Shown here: piece after piece, positions 13,800-25,607 of the stretch
How positions within the stretch are numbered: position 1 is the first letter of the stretch
Layout of the letters: every line of letters begins with the position of its first letter
Assembly: GCA_026874595.1 (NCBI GenBank)
Contig: CM049306.1
Coordinates: forward strand, 106,529,142 to 106,593,141
DNA: 64,000 bases
Source: Sipunculus nudus
Taxonomy: Eukaryota; Annelida; Sipuncula; Golfingiida; Sipunculidae
Direction: 5' to 3'
Position numbers and translations under genes: made by a program
Notes under the pieces: generated by a model
What the model saw: the letters and a program-made list of their open reading frames with translations, nothing else
What the model was told of the DNA's origin: nothing
The model's database searches: none

Positions 13800-15240
13800 G
13801 TCCTAACTAGATTTCACCATGGATTTCACAGATTAAACGCATATTAAATTAAATGCCTCGTGTGGATTTTTATTAGGCTATCCAGTGATCTTATTTTTTC
13901 TACTGTTTTTGTTCTCATTCCTTTTTTTACAATTTTATTATAGATTTTTACTTTTGTTCCATTTTGTTCTTACTTTTTTTTATATTTTGTTCCTCAGCAT
14001 TAAGTGTCAAATGCTGTGAATCGCCGTGAAATATATTATCCTGGTATAATTATCGGCATGCAGTTTTATACACCATGTGATCTCAAAACTGCATACACAC
14101 AGAGAACCACATAAAATTTATTGAAATATGTTCTCAGTAATATTTTTTTTTTAGTTTCAGGTTATATATGGACATTCTATAATAAACCTTTTTTTCCTTA
14201 TTCGTTTATCAAGAATGAGTATGAATAATTTTGTTACATGTGATAGACTGGAATATACCTATAACATGCGCATTTTGGTTCAAGGGCGAATGTCTATACA
14301 ATGATGATAATGTAGTCCTGGTACAATCTTGGTCAACAGGTCAAGTTAAGTAATTGGTTAACCTTTAAAAAAGAATTGGATTTTTTCATGGATCTCACAG
14401 ATTAAAACAATAAAGTAAAACGCTTAAATAGTGCAGAAATGTACTTATGCACCATTTGGTTCAAGGGCGTATGTCTGCACCCGTGTAATATTGTATAAGC
14501 CCATAATTTTACAGTTTTACTGCTAAAGTGCCTAGTGTTGTACAAAGGCCTACAAGGTCTACTTAGCAATAAATTGAGAACATGAAAATGTAATAAAACT
14601 AAATTGTTGCACATGTATTATCTTAATAACTTTAAGAGAAGTCAATGTTCTTTAACATATTTTTCCGCACTTGAACATCACCTTATAGTGTCACAGTTGA
14701 ACAATAAATGTATCGATTCGTGTTGAAATTTTGGCTCCTATTCCAGCTGTATTTCGAAACAGTTGTTAATTACATCTGAAAGGTCCAAGCCTGTCTTATG
14801 AGCAAAGGTCAGCTAAATTGCTTAGTAACTCATAATGATAAGGGTTAGGGTTAGATCATATTAATTATCTATGAACACCTTTCAAACAACATGTGTACAA
14901 GTGTTTATGCACAATAGAATTGCATGCACAATACTACACAGACAGATCACCATATATAGGTCTACATTAACACCTCTGTCATGAAATAAATTCCCATCCC
15001 AACCCCTGTATCTGAACATTACTGAATTTGGGTCACCCTGTAGTGAAATGCAGCCCGGATTGGCGCACCTGCTTTAGTTGCAGGTATAAAGGCCTGCCTG
15101 TATATAGGTGCATGGTTCTGATACTTAAAGGATCTTAATAAGGGCAATGGATGGACTGGCGGGAGCTGCGTCTCTGGTGACTGAGAGATGTCCCTTCGAC
15201 TGTAAGTTCCATTATTCCATTGTTGAGTTTGAATAGACTG
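13800..15240. other. Intergenic, no gene seen
   Basis: AT-rich. The phrase ATGGATTTCACAGATTAAA / ATGGATCTCACAGATTAAA recurs near 13819 and 14388, and a phrase with TGGTTCAAGGGCG recurs near 14276 and 14456, so two diverged copies of a roughly 570-bp segment may be present. A short TTAGGG-like run at 14840 has only two units. Confidence 0.45.
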
Positions 15241-15261
15241 GTGGTAGCCTTGCTGGGGTAA

Positions 15262-15430
15262 GATGTAGTGTAGTGGTTAAGGCGTGAACATTGGACCTCG
15301 GAGCTGAAAGTCCCCGGTTTGAACCCCGTCCGTGCCTTAATGACATGGTGGTGGAATATCGCTGAAATCTCAGAGATTCTTTCTGTATTCCTGTGCATAT
15401 ACAACTGAAAGATAGGCTTAAATAACATAC
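15262..15430 (+). mobile_element. tRNA-derived SINE head
   Basis: The segment contains an A-box-like stretch TAGTGTAGTGGTTAAGGCG followed about 45 bases later by a B-box-like stretch GGTTTGAACCCC, the split RNA polymerase III promoter of a tRNA. The acceptor and D arms do not fold as a normal tRNA and sequence continues past the tRNA part, so this is read as a SINE head and not a functional tRNA gene. The 3' end is not resolved. Confidence 0.55.
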
Positions 15431-15479
15431 TAGTGCCATTCTGATCTTATATTGATACCTTCATCGTCATTCAATGATG

Positions 15480-17250
15480 GTGCCAGCAAAGGCCATGGAC
15501 ATATCATTTAAAGAAAAGTCAGACTTGCTGTTCTCATCCATGTGGCCTGGGTTTACCAGTATAAGCTTCTGTGGCATAGCCTCGACACTAGATATCTATC
15601 GAAATGTGCAAGGGACACTACAAACTGCTCGGCCTTGTCCTGTTCCGAGTCCTTCTTGTATGGATCCCGCACTGAACTCAACTAATCTACTAAAACAGGA
15701 CTAAGGACTTGTAGGTTGTCTGTTTCAAGGACTTGTCGAATACCTTAAATTAAGTATGTTCCTCCTGTTGAAGCTCAGGGTTCTGTTTGCCTGGTTGTTG
15801 ACGTCTCTGATGAGTCCTTAATTGGCGAAGATAACTCTAAGGTTCTTCTTCATCTGGGACTTGCAGTTTGTGCCCACACATGACAAGAGTATGCACGCTT
15901 TATTGTCTATTGAGCGACGTGTCATTTAAGAAGATATTTTCTCCTTTTCTTACTAGATGGCAAACCTGTCCATAGCAAATGATCTCCTTTAGATCGTCAA
16001 GATCACTGGGAGATACAACGTACGCTCCTACTGCATACTACATGTCATCAGCAGAGAGTCTATTTGAAGATGTCAGTCCTGCCGTCAGGTCATTGATGTA
16101 CAATAAGATATCGGGCCAAAGACAAAGCCCTAGGGACACCTTAGTCTTCGATTAAGTCAGGCTCTCCCCCACTGACCGTCAAAGACTGCTTTCTCTAACT
16201 TGAGAACATCGAAATCCGAGGGTTAATCATACAGCAGATGACAAAATAGCGTATTGGCAAACTAGGAGGCTTTGGCTCACGTTATCGAAAGCATTGGAAT
16301 GACTAGTAAATCTTCATGATAAATACTCTTCAAGGCCTTGGCGATTTCGTTTCATAAAACCCAGCAGCTGGCTTCCACTAAATCTTTGTTGCCTTAGACA
16401 TAGAATGCAGTATTGCTTACACGACGGGCTCGAGGTCGAGGACTTCACGTTACAGGGGGCATTTGTCGTTGAGATGGGGCGGGTTCACTGGCCAAGCTTC
16501 ACGCGCGGTACAAATTGCTGTGTACACTCGTTCAGGCCTGTCCATGTGGCTTCGGCACCAGGTTTTTTGATGTATTTGACAATGTTGAAATCAGACAGTG
16601 CTCGGGTGGCACACGTAGGCTGCTAGGTCAGCTTTGTTACTCGTTCTGCTGGGAGTTTCTGGATGAATTACTAGTATTTTGAATTGAACATTAACCATCT
16701 CATGATCACAAATGCTTGGGGCTATGTCAAATCGGAGGTACAAGTTGGGATCGTTCGTAATGAGGTCAAGCGTTATGGTCGCCTCTGTGTCCTCCTATCG
16801 GTTTAAGGCAACATTCAGCAAGGGTATCTCTTTTGTATAGTTATCGAGGCTGGGGTACGCTGTACCTTTCTTAAAAAAAAAAAAACATTATTCTTTGCAT
16901 ATGCCTGGTAGGTGAAAGTCGCCAACAAGAATGTTGCATTTCTTGACGCGGTGCTTGCCATGAGGGAACCTGACATGCCCTATACACTGAGCAACTCTCT
17001 AAGGTCAGGTCTGAATTAAAGATCAACATGTAAGTCTCTATTGCCCCGCATTTTTAATCTTCAACCACTATAGGTTTCACATTCCCATTTGGGATGGTCG
17101 GGTTCTTCTAGGCACATGCATAAGGGTGTCTGACACGGCAACGACCCCGCCGCTCTACCCATTTCTCTTTTTAAGATCTGGTAGTAAGGAGGAAGATCTC
17201 ACCAGAGGCAATTCTTGGCGCCTATAATATCTCAGTTTGCAGAAATATAT
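15480..17250 (-). pseudogene. Decayed LINE (endonuclease and reverse transcriptase), minus strand
   Basis: Translated on the minus strand in shifting frames, the region shows an apurinic endonuclease part and then a reverse transcriptase part in the right order. Near 16930 it reads ILVGDFHLPGI (the GDFN-x-P motif). Near 16700-16790 it reads DLITNDPNLY and then ICDHEMV. Near 16290 there is a KAFDNVSQ-like motif, near 16110 INDLTAGL, and near 16060 SADDM in place of the FADD catalytic motif. The thumb region near 15650 has DPYKKDSEQDKAEQF-like wording. Many stops and frameshifts make it inactive. Motif order fits the CR1/L2 group of non-LTR retrotransposons. Base composition is visibly less AT-rich than the flanks. 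Confidence 0.65.
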
Positions 17251-18419
17251 CAAGCTTCAGGTCTGGTTCATATGACTTAGGTGATATCTGCAAGCCTTAC
17301 CTAGAGGCAGACTAGAAATTGATTTTGAATAAGTGCAACGGCCGGTTGGTGCATTTGTTCTATTGAGTCATCTTTCTAAGTAGAAATTTGGCTGGTATTT
17401 ATAGGGAATCTGGATTTTGTTTCTCATTCTATTTCACAAGGAGCAAAGAGAACTGTGAACAGTTTGGGCAGTAACAGCTCACATCTGAAGCATCCCGGTT
17501 GAGGTAGAACTGAGTTGCAATGTTCATACATGTTGCTTGAGACAAGCTACCACAGGTTTTAACGGGCAGTGCCTCAGCCAGTCGCCAACCCACTGAAGTG
17601 TAATCAGACGCGCGAGAGTGGGTGTCTCATATTTAAATTCGGGAGCTGGATGCACAATGCGATACCATGCTCTAATTAGTCAGATTACATTCCGTGCGCA
17701 ACCTGGTGTTCGAACCCAGAAAATCTTGCTGTGCAAAGCAGCTGGTACATGAGAGATCTAGTACGAATGCAATGTATAACCGCTGTGTGAGGAGCGTATG
17801 GCCGCCACAGGCTTTTATAGTATTAAGCAGGCGAACCATAAATACATATTTTGTCACCTCTTTAGTGACACACGCCATCTCCGTTCTACGTACGTACGGT
17901 ACGTCCATATACTCCTTTAGTGCACATTTCGTCCATTTCCACATAAAATCACTCCCCGGAATAGGGATTCATGCGACTGTGGTTCCAATGGTTCTAAAAG
18001 GCTTACGATGAAGCACATTTTCAATTTGACTTATGGCTCTGCTGCCTAAAAACAAGAAACAATGCAACTATATGAGAATGTCTTGCAAGCCATATAGCCT
18101 ATATATTCTGTTTAGACAGCTGTTACAGCACACCGAACATGTTTATAAGATTATTCTTATTCTGCGTCGCGCAGAAAACAGTTATTTTCTGAATATATCG
18201 AGATAATTCAAGGCAGATTAAGTAAAGCTGAAACAAGATAGTCTTTTATTGCTGCACGTTTCATATAACTGCAGAACCGCCTTAATGTTGTTAGTTACGT
18301 CCAGACGAATTTTTAAATAATTTTTCAAGCTATTTTGATAATATCAGTACTGTAGGTCTTTGGCATGGTGAAAACTGTTATCCAACAGCAACATTGTTAG
18401 TATCATTTGATATGACTAG

Positions 18420-18420
<1 letters not shown>
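17251..18420. other. Unassigned, mixed composition
   Basis: The first few hundred bases may be the 5' part of the decayed LINE. ORFs of 90 and 105 codons overlap on opposite strands at 17672-18011 with no recognised motif. A palindromic ACGTACGTACGGTACGT run is at 17889-17905. No splice-consistent exon was found. Confidence 0.4.

Positions 18421-18450
<30 letters not shown>
18421..18450. repeat. (AAT)n microsatellite
   Basis: About ten uninterrupted TAA/AAT triplets. Confidence 0.9.
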
Positions 18451-18678
18451 TCCTTATAATACCTTTAAATTTCAACGCACTTTCATTCTAATCCATTCAT
18501 AATTTTTTTTTCAGCTAAATGAGAAATAACCAACAGAAAAGAAACTGACAAAATATTAATCTTGCATCCGTAGCTTGACAAGGATGACCTACATAATTTT
18601 TTTTTAATTTTTGAGAGGTTTTGCCGAGATATTTTATTACTGATTCCTGCTCAGTATGAACCTAAAACCTAAACGGAG

Positions 18679-18817
18679 ATCAGGATGATAATGATTGGCC
18701 CTCATCATGAATCATGAACTTTCTTTTTAAAAGGGAATCGGTTTGGGATCAGGATGATAGTGATTGGCCCTCATCATGAATCATGAACTTTCTTTTTAAA
18801 AGGGAATCGGTTTGGGA
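18679..18817. repeat. 69-bp tandem duplication
   Basis: Two nearly identical copies beginning ATCAGGATGATA(A/G)TGATTGG at 18679 and 18748 and ending GGAATCGGTTTGGG. Each copy carries the partly self-complementary word CATCATGAATCATGA. Only one base appears to differ, so the duplication is recent. Confidence 0.9.
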
Positions 18818-19109
18818 TCTTTCGATCATGTCCTCACTTGGATGGGATGACATTAACTTGGCTTGGCCTTACAGTTGTAAACACCCACGGCACAGTTTTA
18901 CGCCCCAGTTCACGCTCGCGAGGCCGGGGCACTAAAGATTGCTCATGTATACCCGGTGAATCACACGGTAGGCTTTGTATAGTAGTCTGTGTATGTATAT
19001 CATATATGTACATGTAGTTTTATTGTTTTCAGCTCGTGGTGTATTCGTCATTCTATTGATGCACTCGGCAAAACCGGTACATGCCCTTTTTTAAGCAAAT
19101 GTCTGTGTC

Positions 19110-20250
19110 ATTCTAGATTTTCTCTCGGATAGAAGACAACATGTTAGAACAAGCAAAGAAACTTCTTCAGATATAATCATAAATACTGCCTTACTGGTGC
19201 TCCACAAGGCTGTGTTCTGTCAGCAGTCCTTTTTATTCTATATACAAATAATTTGTCTGTGAGCCTTTCAGATTGTAAAATTATCAAATATGCAGACGAC
19301 ACTGTCATTCTAGGCCTGATACACAAGAATGATGAATCGCTCTACAGGAAAACCATTCAATATGTGACTGGTTGGTGTGAGGAACACTACCTTCAATTAA
19401 ATGTAAAGAAGACTAAAGAAGTAGTCTTTGATTTTAGGAGATCAAAATCTGTAATTACCCCAGTTGCTATAAAAAATGAAGATGTCGATATTGTAGAAAA
19501 TTATAAATACTTAGGATGTATTATTGACAGAAATCCGAATTGGAAAGAAATGTGTTGAATCAATCCAAGAAAGCAAACAAAAGATTATATTACCTTTATT
19601 ATCTAAGAAAGCTTAATATTGACAAAACCACAATTACCATGTTTTATAATTCAGTAATTTCCAGTGTCCTTACTTATTCACTGGAATGCTGGTTTACAAA
19701 TATATCTGATAAGTTTAAGAAACAGTTGAATAAAACCAGGAAGAGAAGTAGTAGAATAACCAGTACTTCTCATGCCACACACCGGGAATCTGTGAAACCA
19801 AACACCGGGAATCTGTGAAACCAAAACAATGGCCTTCATATCAAAGGTCATGAATGACACAACACATCCCCTATATTCAGAGTTCTGTTTTTTTACCTTC
19901 AGGTAAACGCCTAGACACAATATTCTGCAGAACAACTCGTGTTAAAAAATCTCTCGTACCACACAGTATTAAACTTTTTAACTCACAACCCTCTTAGATA
20001 TTTAATGTTTTGAATTATGTGTTTTACCTGCAGAATTATCTGTTTTATCATTTTTACATGCTTAATTTTACATGCATAGTCAATATGTTTTGTGTGGTTT
20101 TTATGTAATTTAATGTATTATTTTTATGTATTTATCTTATCTATTTACTTATTTATTTTTATGTAATGAATTGCAAGTCAACGACAAATTCCTGGAACTG
20201 ATGGCTAATAAATGTTATCTTATCTTATCTTATCTTATCTTATCTTAAGT
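19110..20250 (+). pseudogene. LINE 3' end with frameshifted reverse transcriptase and TCTTA tail
   Basis: The reverse transcriptase palm and thumb of a non-LTR retrotransposon can be read with several breaks. FLSDRRQHVRTSKE (about 19117-19160) continues after a frameshift near 19185 into TGAPQGCVLSAVLF and then KYADDTVILG, the catalytic YADD, at about 19286-19320. This passes to LNVKKTKEVVFDFRR and YKYLGCIID, then a frameshift near 19545 to the thumb with LYYLRKLNIDKTTITMFYNS. The remaining C-terminal part after 19815 reads VMNDTTHPLYSEF and LPSGKRLD with further breaks. The 3' end is a run of ATCTT units at 20217-20246 after TAATAAATGTT. The motif wording resembles the Rex1/CR1-like group. 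It is a 5'-truncated dead copy. Confidence 0.8.
20217..20246 (+). repeat. (ATCTT)n LINE tail
   Basis: Roughly six pentamers closing the LINE copy. A short tandem 3' tail in place of poly(A) is typical of CR1/L2-like elements. Confidence 0.85.
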
Positions 20251-21919
20251 GGACAAATTGCCCAGCCTTGCCCAGGACACTTGGAGACGAACGTTGAAAT
20301 ATTAACAGGTCGATTTAATTACCTTCGCCAACAAACTTGACCAAACGTGGAAGGGGGTTAAGTGATCGACTATGATTAGCTGTGTGTGTGGGTTGGTGTA
20401 TGGTTGGTGGTGATCATGGTGGTGTGTGTGTGTGTGTGGTGGGGGGGGGTCTGTATAACCCCATGTAGGATTTCATAAATCCTCCAGAGGTCAGCACCAG
20501 CTTGTGGCTAATATATAATGGTATAACGACTGATGTACAGTTGTAATAAATGAAATGTTTTTAGCTGTTTTTTGGAGAACTGACCTGCTATTTCACAATT
20601 TATATTGTGCATCTTTCAGGGATACCATTATTCACAAACCTTGTCCATTTGAAATATCATTTAAACAGACAGGCAGACAGATGTGACAACAAATCCAGCG
20701 GCGGCAGACTGTGTTTAGCTTTGTCTTGTCCAAAGACCCTTTATTCTGATTCTCTGTACTCCTCTCCATCTCTGTACTCCTCTCCATCAAAGTTGTGGAT
20801 TCCGCAACAATGTTTAGCTAAACTTTGATGAAACTCCCTGCATTATATTGCCTTAGATCAAGAGGAATAGGCAGTCCCGGTATTATTTCATGGTGTTTTG
20901 TATGATTATTTGAATAAAGCTGCTTGAATGTGTTAACCCTGAAGTCAAATACTAGTAATATATACCAGATGTGATTAGTTTTGCTGCTGTCAAGAATTAT
21001 CATATTATAGAAACACCCAAAGGTGTAAGGAGAGTAAAGTGACCAATGACCATTTGGTGTTTCAGCAGTTTGAATGGATATACATGTACATGCTGAAAGC
21101 CAGAAAAAACCACCATTACAAATTACCACTAATCTTCCATGAGGGTGCCATTAGCTAAGTGGTTATGTATTGTGTGTTGGTGCTAGACATGTATCAAGTT
21201 AAACGAATGGTTATAAACAGGAGCAAATCTCATCTGTAACAATTGTAACCTAAAGATAAATTGTACAGGTTGACAGCTGTTAAAATTGCATAGGCCTAGA
21301 TTAAAGGTCCAAGCTTTTATGGATAGGTGACTTTTGGAACAACATTGCAGGAATTTCAATATATAGGACAGAATTGTTAGAGTTATCTGTTTTTTTTTGT
21401 GGTATTGGGTATCAAGTGTAAAAATATTGTATACACCTTTTTATTATACCCATCAACAGTCCAGTGAGACAACTGCCTTCTAACTGTCACAATCATAATT
21501 GATTTGACAGGATTCAGTCATGAATATGCAGGTACCTGACATGTAAATCCAGAATAAATTAGTAGTCATTCAAAACTGATAGGGCTAATATACCGTAGAT
21601 AACCAAATTTTGCATTTTTGTTTGTCCGGTGACTAATTTTGATACACAAAAAGAAAGAAGTGCTGAGCACTGTCATAATAATTAATCATTCATTAATATT
21701 CTCTCTTCATTCTCATTCTCATGATAACTGCAGGAAGATTAAGTGTCAACTTAACTGTATTATTGAGAAGGCAGCCATGTGATGTGGTATACATGGCTGT
21801 AATTGTGTGCATCATCTATCCCCATTTGTGCTAAACCACAATCCAGAATTGTCGTACTGCCAAGTTATTTGCATATATAAGGCCCAAAGAAGTTTGATTT
21901 TATATGTTCCATTTGGCAT
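20251..21919. other. Intergenic, no gene seen
   Basis: Contains a GT-rich run at 20375-20450 ending in a G-run. A 16-bp word CTGTACTCCTCTCCAT is duplicated at 20754-20786. The 103-codon minus frame at 20818-21129 has no recognisable motif. Confidence 0.5.
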
Positions 21920-21927
21920 GGTCAACG

Positions 21928-24312
21928 CAGCGGCGTACCTAGCCTCATTGCCGCCAGGGGCGGTCTTAGAATTTGCCGCCCCTCTAACAAAACATTACAC
22001 AAAACTGGATAACATATTGAAACATATGTCAAATATCCTTGTTACTGGTTTGTATTTGACAGCAACGCAATTATATGGATGGATTCACTGGCAGGGATTC
22101 TTCCTCCACATATTAAAGAGCAAACATCTCTTAGCTAATGTAAATCAACAGATCGCTCGAACCAAAACAGATTAAACTGCAGGATACACATATAATGTGA
22201 TCTTTCATCATTCATGTAAACACAATTCATGATAACTTTATACTCAACTTGGGAAAAAACTTTATTTGGTGTTATTCCATTCTCAACGCAAACAAATACC
22301 TTGTCACATCTATAATTCCACCTCTTCTTATCGCATATGACTGCAGGTACACATAATAGAGCTATTGAGATATGCATGGTATTGCTGATTGCAAGGCACT
22401 TTATAGTCTTAACTAAAAACGCGTAATTTCATGAGTTAGGCTTATATATATATAGGCAGGGCATGTTTAATATTTTCACATAAAAATCAAATGTTTGGAA
22501 AAACTGACTTGGTTAAATAAAATTTCCTCAAAGTTAAAAGCATACCTTAATTCAAGGCTACATCAAAATCATTTTAGAATTATAGTGATTATGCACACTT
22601 TAACTCGGTTTTATTTTTGAACTTATGACTATTTGTTATTTAATAAGTATTTAAATAAATTTCAAGTAATTATATCATTTAAATACATATTTTATTTTAA
22701 TTTTAATTAATTTGTCACATTATACGACAATTGCCTGTAGGTAGTGGATCATTAAATTGTTATTAACGGTATTAACAGCACAGGTAAATATATCTTTAAT
22801 TTAAGTTTTGAACTCTTAAATAAAACTGATGCTTGATACGTGTATTGAACATGTGGCTAAGTGGCCAGGGGAATTCATCCCGTCGGACCAGTTATAATAG
22901 AATTATATTTTAAAGTTAAAATAAATCCTACATAGGTCTTGGTGTTTATTGTGTTTATTCACGTTACATAAAAGTTCATGCAGGTCATGTTGGGTTATAA
23001 AAAGACAGGCATTTAGGTAGTACTCATTATATGCATGAGAGTGTAAACGTCTGTATTTTAACGAGACTGGTGTGAGAGTAGGGAGAATCATTAAAAAAGG
23101 GCACTTCAGGTTGTTTCAGACCGTTTAAATATCATGGAATTTCTGAAATTCTAGGGTTCAAGAATGGAAATTCTTTATACTCTCCAAGGAAAGAGCAACA
23201 AAATTCATCAAAATATTGTTCGCACAATGTGGACGACAGACACCCAACCCCCACCACAGGGGGCCATTGGTCTTCTGGCAGGGTTTTTCCCTGGTGATTA
23301 CCGGCTGCTGCTAGGGATTTCTGTAAACGACGACCGCCCTGAAATGCTGGCCTTTGCATGATTGGTCAGTTTATTGATGGCGTTCCGACATTGCAAGACC
23401 ACAGATCTAACAAAGAATAACTACAGATATGTCCTTTTTTTTGCGTATATCTTGCATCTATAGAGACCTTCCAGAAATAATCTGGTTGTTTCAAGAGCCC
23501 AGTTTTTAATCTTGAAAATGGGACAAAAAGGCCAAATTTGTACTTTTTTAGGAACTCCTTTTGCCACTGATTATGTACTGAATCCCTTAAATGACGCCCC
23601 AAAAAATGTGCAAATCGTTCGCTGATCAGTTTGAAGATTCCACTGCCCAGTTTATAATTCCTGGAATACTTGAAAGTGGGACAAAAAGGCCAAATTTGAA
23701 CTTTTTCAGGAACTCCTCATGCCACTGATTGTACTTAATCCAAAAAATGCCACCCTCCGCCCCCGCCCCACACACACACCACAGATGTACAAATCGTTCG
23801 CTGATCATTTTGTAGGTTCCACTGCCCAGTTTATAATCTCTACAATACTTGAAATGAGACAAAAAGGCCAAATTAGTACTTTTTGAGAAACTCCTTATGC
23901 CACTGATTATGTACTAAATTCCAGAAATGCCACCCCCTAAAATGTTCAAATCCTTCGCTGCTCATTTTGTAGGTTCCACTGCCCAGTTTATAATCTCAAA
24001 AATACTTGAAATGGGACAAAAAAGCCAAATTTGTATATTTTGAGAAATTCCTTATGCCACTCATTTTAGTAATTCACCGAAATGCCCCCCCCCCCAACCT
24101 TTATGTGCAAATTTTTCGCTAATCATTTGGTAGGTTTCACTGCCCAGTTTTTAATTCCTGAAATACTTGCAATTGGAATAAAATAAGCCAAATTTGTACT
24201 TTTTGAGCAACTCCTTATGCTACACATTATACTAATTCCCCACTATGCCGCCCCCCAAAATGTGCCGCCCGGGGCGGACCGCCCCTGCCGCCCCCCCTTA
24301 GGTACGCCACTG
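21928..24312. mobile_element. Non-autonomous hAT transposon
   Basis: The ends are inverted repeats, CAGCGGCGTACCTAG on the left and CTTAGGTACGCCACTG on the right, continuing into GCCGCC/GGCGG-rich arms. The element is flanked by a perfect 8-bp direct repeat GGTCAACG at 21920-21927 and 24313-24320, the target duplication length of the hAT superfamily, and CAGTGGCG-type ends are common there. Length is 2385 bp. No transposase frame is present, so mobilisation must have come from another copy. The interior holds AT-rich DNA and a tandem subrepeat block on the right. Confidence 0.88.
23500..24260. repeat. Tandem subrepeats of about 155-180 bp inside the hAT element
   Basis: Five diverged copies contain GGCCAAATTTGTACTTTTT, then an AACTCCTTATGCCACTGATT-like word (at about 23552, 23711, 23890, 24044 and 24210), a C-rich stretch, and CACTGCCCAGTTTATAAT. 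Copies differ by several per cent or more, so the array predates the most recent activity. Confidence 0.85.
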
Positions 24313-24320
24313 GGTCAACG

Positions 24321-25542
24321 GTACAATATTAAATATAATGTTGCCATATTTTGTGTTTGAAAAAAAAACAGATCTGCATAAACTTTTATTGTTTCATAAT
24401 ATTTATCAATTTTACTATATTTAAAAAAAACTACTCATTTGTTCTGGCTTTATATGCCAGGTGCCTGTATATATATATGCATCTGAATCAAAAAGTCAAG
24501 ATACAAATGCTGGCGATTTATTGATACACAGACACAAGTAACAATTGATGTTGCCTAAAACAAATATTTGCTTCAAAATAATAAGAAAATATTTATAGTT
24601 TCATGATCAGCCACATTGGTTTCATGAACAGAGAACAGTAAATTGTGAATGGTGAAGTCAGAGGGAGTGGCCATTTCTAAAGGTACTGAATTGTGTTATA
24701 GGTCGGTATTAGAATTAATTAATGGAAACAAGCGTTTGTGCAGGCTTCAACATCAAAGATCTCATTATACATATTGTAGATTATTCATATTGTAAATTAG
24801 CCAAAGATGCTGAGTTTGTAGTTCAAACAAGTTAAAATAAATGACTGATGTATGTGTGGTCCAGCTTATCATATGATAGTGTTAACAATAGCAGGCAGAT
24901 GGCAGCACCTGTAAATCAGCAGGATCTTTACAACTGAGCATATATGATATAAGGGGGTGAGCCACTACTTCTGGTGAACTATTGTTGTTTCAGTGCTGTG
25001 TTTGTTATCATTATGTGTAATCATGCATTTTCATTTCGTTTGCAGCTGATTGTTGACCTTAATCTTATTCATTATGTATGATATTCATGTTTATACACAT
25101 TTTCACAAAACAATATACATCTCATATTGTTTAAAAATAAAAAAACTTGTTTAAAAATAAAAAAACTTGTTCACCTGAACAGAGGTCATATACTCAAAGG
25201 TATTGACCTGAACACACAGACATCTATATGTATGTCATGTGGGCACTTACTGTAATACTGTATTGAGTATAAAGGTACATGTACATGCAAATCTCAAACT
25301 TCTTGTAACAGCACAAGAGAAAATTTAAATACACTGCAGTCACTATAATTAATGGTTCCTGTAGTCTGTATATACACATCAGAGTCACTATAATCCCTGG
25401 TACCTGTAATCTGTATAAAACACGGGTGTATATGATGATCACAGCAGTCTGACTTTGTACTGTTGTCTCCCTGACCCTTAAACTTTGCCCCCTTTGACCT
25501 GGTTTGTGTGTTTGGTTCAAGTGAACTGATACTGGACGGAGC
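24321..25542. other. Upstream region of the QORL2-like gene
   Basis: AT-rich. A 21-bp direct duplication with TGTTTAAAAATAAAAAAACT lies at 25127-25170. Two diverged copies of a block with CACTATAAT, then GGT(T/A)CCTGTA(G/A)TCTGTATA lie at 25340-25420. No clear core promoter is visible. The first coding exon starts at 25543. Confidence 0.45.
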
Positions 25543-25607
25543 ATGTTACGGAGCTGCAGAATGGCATTCTATTGTCCTCCAGAGCTGCTTCTACGGACTT
25601 CCATCAG
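25543..25607 (+). CDS. QORL2-like exon 1, probable mitochondrial presequence
   Basis: ATG at 25543 opens 21 codons and two bases, then CATCAG followed by GTCAGT. The acceptor TTATCTTTCAG before 26544 restores the reading frame (AG+A = Arg, then NSKPSVVM). The peptide contains four Arg and hydrophobic residues and only one acidic residue. Confidence 0.7.

Noticed and set aside
14838-14856. Telomeric TTAGGG repeat
   Set aside because: Only two units are present, which is chance level.
15262-15430. Functional tRNA gene
   Set aside because: A and B boxes are present but the arms do not pair as a tRNA and sequence continues as a SINE-like body.
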